Assembly: GCA_039654915.1 (NCBI GenBank)
Contig: CM077596.1
Coordinates: 1,984,001 to 2,048,000, forward strand
Length of the DNA stretch: 64,000 bases
Origin: Aquilaria yunnanensis
Lineage: Eukaryota; Streptophyta; Magnoliopsida; Malvales; Thymelaeaceae
Direction: 5' to 3'
Position numbers and translations under genes: made by a program. How positions within the stretch are numbered: position 1 is the stretch's first letter; each line of letters starts with the position of its first letter. Below are positions 57,599-64,000 of the stretch, piece after piece. The notes below the pieces were generated by a model that was given only the letters and a program-made list of their open reading frames with translations, did not search any database and had not been told where the DNA came from.

Positions 57599-60500
57599 AT
57601 GGAGTCGGGCCGTAGTTGGATGTACAATAACCATTTCTTGCCTGGCCGAATGGGTTACACACAAGAGTGGAAGTCTGGGGTTGATGAATTTATATCATTT
57701 GCTATCTTTCATCCTGAAACAATAAACGGGTTATGCATTTGCTGTCCTTGTCGGAAGTGTAAGAATTTGCAGTTTAAAGAGTGTGACGAGGTCAAAGTTC
57801 ATCTGTACAAATGGGGGTTTAAGGCTTTTTACTTGAATTGGATGGCTCATGGAGAGCCATTTAATGTAGCATCAGATACAGACCCGGGTGTGGGTGGCTT
57901 TGATCAGTTTGAGCAGGGGTCTTCGACGAATCCATACGAAAGGATGGTATTAGATGCCGTTGGCCCTAATTTCTCACAATTTCCGGAAGACAATGTTGCG
58001 CAGCTGAATGAAAGTGCACAAATTTTTTTAATCTATTGAATTCAGCATCAACCCCTCTATGGGATGGGTGCGAAAATCATTCTGAGTTATCTGCTGCTAT
58101 CCGTCTTTTTAACCTTAAGTCTGAGTATCACATGTCACAAGCATGTTTTAATGGCATTGCCCAACTGATGAAAGAGACTCAACCTACAGATAGTAAGATG
58201 CCATCAAATTGGTTTGAAACAAAAAAATTAGTTTCGCAGTTGGGCCTGTCTCACCAGAAGATTGACGTCTGTGTTAATGATTGCATGTTGTTATGGAAAG
58301 ATGAAAGTAATCTTTGTGTTTGTAAGTACTGTGGAACTGAGAGATATAAGCCAAAAAATGGTGGTGGGGGTAAAGATCGACCTAGAAAAACCATGCATTA
58401 CTTACCACTAAGCCCTCGGCTGCAACGCTTATTTGCGTCAATGTCAATAGTAAAGCAGATGAGGTGGCATAAGGAGCAAAAACAAATCCCAGGTGTTATA
58501 AAACATCCATCAGATGGTGAAGCTTGGAAACATTTTGATCGGACCTACCCATGGTTTGCTTCGGAAGCATGAAATGTCCGATTAGGGTTGTGTGCCGATG
58601 GATTTACCCCTTTTGGACCATCTGCAAAACAATACTCTTGTTGGCCTATTATCGTTACTCCGTATAATTTGCCCCATTGGATGTGCATGAAAAAACCCTA
58701 TATGTTCCTTTCGTTGTTGATTCCAGGTCCACGTAGCCTAAATCATAAAATTGATGTTTATCTACAACCTCTAATAGAAGAGCTACAACATCTATGGTTT
58801 GATGGCGTTGAAACATGGGATATGTCATTAAAAGAAAATTTTATTCTTCGAGCAGCATTAATGTGGACCATAAATGACTTTTCGGCTTATGGCATGCTTT
58901 CAGGATGGATGACACATGGTCGATTGTCTTGCCCTATTTGTATGGGCGAAAGTAAGGCACTCCAAATTAAGTATGGCAGAAAATTTTCTTTTTTCAACTG
59001 TCACCGGCAATTTCTTGGCCGGAACCACCTTTATAGAAGAAATTGTACTTGTTTTAAGAAGGGGAAATCAGAGAAGTCATTGCCTCCCGAGCGCTTATTA
59101 GGTGAGGCTATATTTGAAAGAAGCTTCTGGATTCCATCAATTGGTAATGATGTTCCACAACATTGCCTGTGCGATTATGGGAAATCACATAATTGGACGA
59201 AGCGAAGCATTTTTTGGGAGTTACCCTATTCGGCCACGAACTTAATCCGCCATAATCTTGATGTCATGCATATTGAGAAAAACGTATTTGAGAATATATG
59301 GAATACTGTGATGGATGTTAAGAACAAAATGAAAGATAATGTTAAAGCACGGAAGGACCCCAAAATTTATTGTAATTGGCCGGAGTTAAACATGGTTCCT
59401 CTTGATGATGATCATTCATTCAAACCAAAGATAAGGTTCACATTTGATGTTAACCAAAGGCAAGATGTGATCCCTTGGGTAAAATCTCTACGACTCCCTG
59501 ATGGATATACCTCAAATCTTGGGAGATGTGTTGATACCTCTGGTTGCAATATGCATGGCATGAAGAGTCATGATTGCCATGTTATGATGCAAAGGCTTCT
59601 CCCCATTGCCTTTGAAACGCTTCCCGAGAATATATGGAAGCCATTAACGGAGTTAAGCCTATTCTTTAGAGACTTGTGCTCTCCAGAGCTTCATGATAAT
59701 CACTTGTTGGCATTGGAGGCCAATATTCCAATTATAATTTGTAAGCTTGAGAGAATTTTTCCTCTGGGATTTTTTGATTTCATGGAGCATCTCCCAGTTC
59801 ACTTGCCATATGAAGCAAGGGTTGGAGGACCTGTTTAATACCGATGGAAGTATAAATTTGAGTGGTGCATGCATGACCTAAAAATGAAGGTTTCTAATAC
59901 TGCTCATGTTAAGGGATCGATATGTGAAGCATACTTTATAGAGGAGACTTCCATCTTTTGCTCTTATTACTTTGAATCCCATGTTCCTTCCATGATAAAC
60001 CAAGTACTGTGAAATGATGATGGTGGTCCTATCCCATGTAATGGTGAGTTATGGTCCATATTCACCTTTCCGGGACGTCCATATGGTGCATGTAGATATA
60101 GATTCCTCACGGATGATGAACTCAGACTTGCAACCACATACGTTCTTCTAAACTGTGCTGAGATCAGGCCATATCTAAAGTAAGTCATCGTTAATGATCA
60201 TCCAGTACTTTGATTATTTTGAAGTTCAGTACTAATCATTTGACGAAACTAACATATTTTCCTCCTTTCTGTATTTGTTCACAGTATGTCTATAGACATG
60301 GTAAGGGAAACTGCACCCGATATAACCATGTCTGAGATGGACATACACATTGAAAACAATTTCTCAAGCTGGCTCTGACACTATGTATGCAAAATTTTAC
60401 TCACTATGTATTGCAATATGTTAAGTTATAAATTTCCATATATATTGTCCTAAAATGAAATTGTTTTACATAGGTTGATGACCCAAGTAACAATATAGTC

Positions 60501-61206
60501 GATAACATCTTGTGGGATGTTGCATGTGGACCCTCACGTCGGGTAGAGACATGGCCGGTTTATTTCACAAATGGGTACAAGTTTCATATAAGTGAATGGG
60601 GTAAGGGCAAATCAACATTTAATAGTGGAGTCTGTATATGAAGCACGGGTTTAAACGAAGTTGAATGTGATTTTATGATGCATTAGAAGAAGTCATTCAA
60701 CTCAAATATCCTGGCTATCCACATAAGAATGTTGTCTTGTTTAGGTGCAGCTGGTTTGACCCAACACCTGAACGTAGAACTCGAATGCATAAACAGTTTG
60801 GGTTAGTTGAGATTTGGGATAGCCGTAGATATCAGAAGTTTGATCCTTTCATTCTAGCATCACAGGCTAACCAAGTTTACTACATACCCTATCCGACAAA
60901 GTCACGTGACAAAAACGGGTGGTCAGCTGTTATAAAGATAAAACCTAAATGGATAATCCAGTATGCAATTGTTGACAAGGATGACGTTTATCAAGATAGT
61001 GGATCTGTGAATTGTCAAAGAATTGAAGATGACCTAGTTGAGGAGTTAGCTAACCCGGGTGTCGGTGATGATATTGAAGAAGATTTACTTGAGGAAGGGG
61101 TTCTAATGATGATACAGATGATGAGGAGGAGTTTCTATCCGATGACAGTGACACTGAAGAAAATGAGGAATTTCACGATAATGAAAGCACTGGGTCAAAT
61201 GAATGA
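57599..61206 (+). pseudogene. CACTA TNP2-type transposase (decayed)
   Basis: It starts MESGRSWMYNNHF, giving the transposase-associated zinc region (RSWMY, then CICCPCRKCKN, HLYKWGF). The TNP2 domain (Transposase_21) follows: LKSEYHMSQACFNGIAQLMK, CADGFTPFG, GMLSGWMTHGRLSCPICMGE, HNLDVMHIEKNVFENIW. Next is a DUF4218-like part (LPENIWKPLTELSLFFRDLC), a DUF4216-like part (FRCSWFDPTPE, DPFILASQANQVYYI), and an acidic tail ending near 61206. Lesions are a frameshift in a T run at about 58023-58029; TGA 58570; TAA 59836; TGA 60010; TGA 60376; TGA 60639; a frameshift near 60674; and a frameshift near 61098. At least one intron is seen (GTAAGT at 60181 to CACAG near 60285). It would cut and join element ends if intact. 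Confidence 0.88.
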
Positions 61207-61345
61207 AGATAACAATTAGCATGTTTAATGATCACGAATCATTAGTTGTATGGAACATATTTGGTAAATTTATGTACCTCTAATACTCCACAATTCATGT
61301 CAGTAAACATATCAATGTTTAATTTTCTTACTTAGATAATAATAA

Positions 61346-63104
61346 ATGCATATGCCGCATAAAGGGGATAACACCTATAAGCGCCGACCTGGGAAAGGAC
61401 TATTTGCGCAGTTTAAGGAGGTCATGGAGCCAATACTTAATGCTCGACAGAGGATGGGTTCTTCATCCCGGGCACAAGATGATGTCGGTGTAGAGACGCA
61501 AGACACAACAGTGCCAGCGATGCATGTCTACTCACATCAGCACCGATCTAACGACGATGGAGGCACAACATCTGGACATGGATCTGGTGTGCACCATGTT
61601 AGGCACTCGATACTGACGACTCATCCCTCAGATAAGGACATACATATTAATGACATCCCATCATCGATGTCACAAACATCAGCCCGAGCTCGGATGAGGA
61701 TATCCCCACATGGTAACACGTAAGTGATGAATATCCTACAAACGTTCTCAAAATAGTAATATTACTTACATTACTATGAATCATCAACATATAACTAAGT
61801 AATCATTTGAACTGCGTAGATTCATTCAAGCTGCAGCGACACGGTTAGTGACACCATGTTTCACCATACATTTCAAACCCTATTCTGATTGGTCCTTCGT
61901 CTCTCCATCAGACCTTCAACAATGGTGGCATGTTTTTAAGGTATAACACGTATATTAGTATGATAATGATGTATTATTGTCAAAACAATTACTTGTTTTT
62001 TTCATGCTAATAGTTTTGAAATATTAACCTTTACAGAGGAGCTGTGAGTGGGATCCGATAGACCATAATGAGGTGTATCGGGTGTGGAATATCTTGGGAG
62101 CACAGCATTATAGATGCATGATGTCAGAAATCCGACGTGTCAAGGATCCTGTTAAACGTCGAGCAAAGGCAAACTTTATGTCCGATGCTGCATATGCGAA
62201 AATGGAGGCATATTGGGCCAGTCCAGAGTTCATTCAGAAGTCCGCTAGATTTAAGGCAATGCGAGCAATAATGAATGACGAGGATTCACAGTCTGGCTCT
62301 TGCAGCACGACATATGCAGGGGGATCTATCTCGATATTTGCACTTCGAGAGCAAATGGTATATATCTCGTCAATGTTCTTTCATTTTACACTTAAGTAAA
62401 TAATGAACTTAAATTACCTATTAATCTTACGTTTCATTCAATTAGAGAGAGAGAGATCCAAAGAAGAAGGACCCTGGCTTGTTTAAAGTCCTTCAAGCAA
62501 CAAATAAAATGAAGAACGAGAAATATGTTAGTAAGCGATGTGAAGAAGTTGCTGTAAGTATTATAACTTTTTTTGTAAACTATTCTTAAGATACTTACCA
62601 TGTTTTACCAATAATGTCTGATTTAAATGTGTTAATACGCTTCTGTAGACTCGTATCAGTGCTGAGATTGAGGAGCAAACGCAACAAGAAGATGGATTAG
62701 AGTCAATTGATGAACTTGTAATAATTAGTACTGCATCTGGCGGGAGAAGGAGAGAGCGTGTTTTTGGATTAGGATCTGAGCAATGCGTCATACCGGGCCA
62801 CCGACTGCCAGGTGCCATCCCACCTATCGACATCACACAGACACCGCAATTCAACGAGCAAGTACAGAAGATGATGGTAGAGGAGAATGCACGAAGGGAT
62901 GCCGAGTACGAGAGGAAGCTCGAGAGAATTAAGAGGAGACAGAGAGCAGAGATGGAGGTGAATAGAGCCGCATTGGAGGCGAACCGGGCTCAGTTGGAGA
63001 TTATTTGTCGTTCGATAAACCTTCCGTGCCTGCTGGCTCAACAAGTTCCACAGTATCCTGATGACTCGGACTCGGAGGATGAGGAGATAGTCGGGACTCC
63101 GTGA
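61346..63104 (+). CDS. second CACTA gene, Transposase_24 / TNPA-like, five exons, open
   Basis: Exons are 61346-61719, 61820-61940, 62037-62357, 62446-62553 and 62649-63104, giving 459 codons without a stop. All introns are GT-AG (GTAAGT, GTATAA, GTATAT and GTAAGT donors) and frames join exactly. The N-terminal part is basic (MHMPHKGDNTYKRRPGKG) and low-complexity. Residues about 125-275 form the plant Ptta/En/Spm domain (DWSFVSPSDLQQWWHVFK, WDPIDHNEVYRVWNILGAQH, AYAKMEAYW). The C-terminal part is a Glu/Arg coiled coil (RRDAEYERKLERIKRRQRAE) with an acidic end. By analogy with TNPA it may bind the subterminal GTTGGTAA motifs. The start is chosen as the first ATG in a basic N-terminus; upstream exons are possible. 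Confidence 0.82.
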
Positions 63105-63414
63105 TGGTCGTCTTCAATAGGTAAATCATTTCATAATTTCTTGTGTTATTAGACTTAGACAATAATTGTTAGACTTAAGACTCAGTTGAAATTACTGAGA
63201 TGTATAATCCGTTGAATGTTGTATGATTTGTTTCAGACATATATGTACTTGTTTTAATTATGGTGTATTAGAGAATAATTGATGGAAATTATGTGTGCCT
63301 ATCTGTGTAATTTTGATTGCTGAGCAAGGCTGAGGGAACTTTGGAATTGGTATGTCTGTTTTGAACTTATTTCAAACAGGGAAAAACCCAAAACAACCAC
63401 AGCCTGGAACTGAA

Positions 63415-63966
63415 AGTACATTACCAACGTGCACGCGCATTGATAATTACCAACCGCAGTTTACCAACTCGCACTAGTTGGTAATTACCAACTGTCATCC
63501 GTGTTGGTACTTACCAACATACTTGCCAATGTGTATGCAAGTTGGTAATTACCAACAGCTTGCTACGAACTCGCACGCGTTGGTAATTACCAACTTCGAT
63601 GCACGTTGGTAATTACCAACGCGCTCTCTTACTAACGTGCATGGCAGTTGGTAATTACCAACGCGCATGGCAGTTGGTAATTACCAACACGCATGGCAGA
63701 ATGCACGTTGGTAATTACCAACTGTGATGGCAGTTGGTAACTACAACTATGCATTGGAAACGAAGGCCGGTTCCTGACCATTGGTAATTACCAACGTGCA
63801 CGCGTTAGAAATTACCAACATGTTAATTTTTGCGCGTTGGTAAAAAAATTTCCAACGAATCGATTACCAACGTACATTTACCAACGGCTCTGCGTTGGTG
63901 AATTCAGCTTACCAACGCGCAGCAGTTGGTAACTGCGTGTTGGTAAATAGGAGAATTTTAGTAGTG
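63415..63966. repeat. right subterminal repeat region of the CACTA element
   Basis: More than twenty copies of GTTGGTAA/TTACCAAC occur, many joined as GTTGGTAATTACCAAC (a perfect 16-bp palindrome), interspersed with CGTGCACGCGTTGG-type words. It is much denser than the left end. Confidence 0.88.
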
Positions 63967-64000
63967 ATTGATTTTGGATGAATAAAAAATGCCACAAATA

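Overview
The window is nuclear DNA of a flowering plant. Evidence for this is Tat-lineage Ty3/gypsy retrotransposons, hAT and CACTA (En/Spm) DNA transposons, a Stowaway/mariner-like element, TRIM retroelements primed by initiator tRNA-Met, degenerate plant-type telomere repeats, and three copies of a BAHD acyltransferase gene of the phenolic/anthocyanin malonyltransferase type. Species cannot be assigned from the sequence. Almost everything is repetitive. The only host-type gene is the BAHD family and all three copies are broken. No tRNA, rRNA or CRISPR was seen.

Layout. (1) 1-21324: a nested stack of one Tat-like Ty3/gypsy family. Element A (minus strand, 5' LTR 20531-21324) is cut off by the left edge. 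Its gag is split by complete element B (8159-18968, minus, 5-bp duplication ATCTC). Its 3' region is split by element C (plus, 3' LTR 2940-3787, running off the left edge). C in turn carries solo LTR D (548-1406, duplication ACTTA). Each has or had gag-protease-RT-RNaseH-integrase, plus a spliced antisense gene (Transposase_28-like domain and coiled coil) between integrase and the 3' LTR. All are coding-defective. (2) 21325-35154: AT-rich DNA with an LTR-like segment, BAHD copy 1 split by a roughly 6.2-kb hAT transposon, and small TIR elements. (3) 35155-38400: BAHD copy 2, the best preserved, with a 2-bp frameshift and a 1.2-kb hAT insertion. (4) 38400-49870: a composite satellite block made of A-rich modules, GTGACC repeats, telomere-like blocks and a 22-bp GGTACC satellite with a 305/283-bp higher-order repeat. 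It is interrupted by a tandem TRIM array. (5) 50100-52150: BAHD copy 3 plus its downstream flank in inverted orientation, so an inverted duplication brackets the satellite block. (6) 52974-63966: a complete 11-kb CACTA element (TIRs, 3-bp duplication ATT, subterminal repeats). It has a decayed TNP2-type transposase, an apparently intact five-exon second gene (Transposase_24/TNPA-like), an internal mariner-like element and an AAT-rich minisatellite.

Most premature stops that can be compared between copies are C-to-T or G-to-A changes, as expected from deamination of methylated cytosine in silenced repeats. The strongest leads are the higher-order GGTACC satellite and its strand switch, the TRIM array with its empty site, the gag frame that starts inside the LTR and runs through the primer-binding site, and the intact accessory CACTA gene next to a dead transposase.
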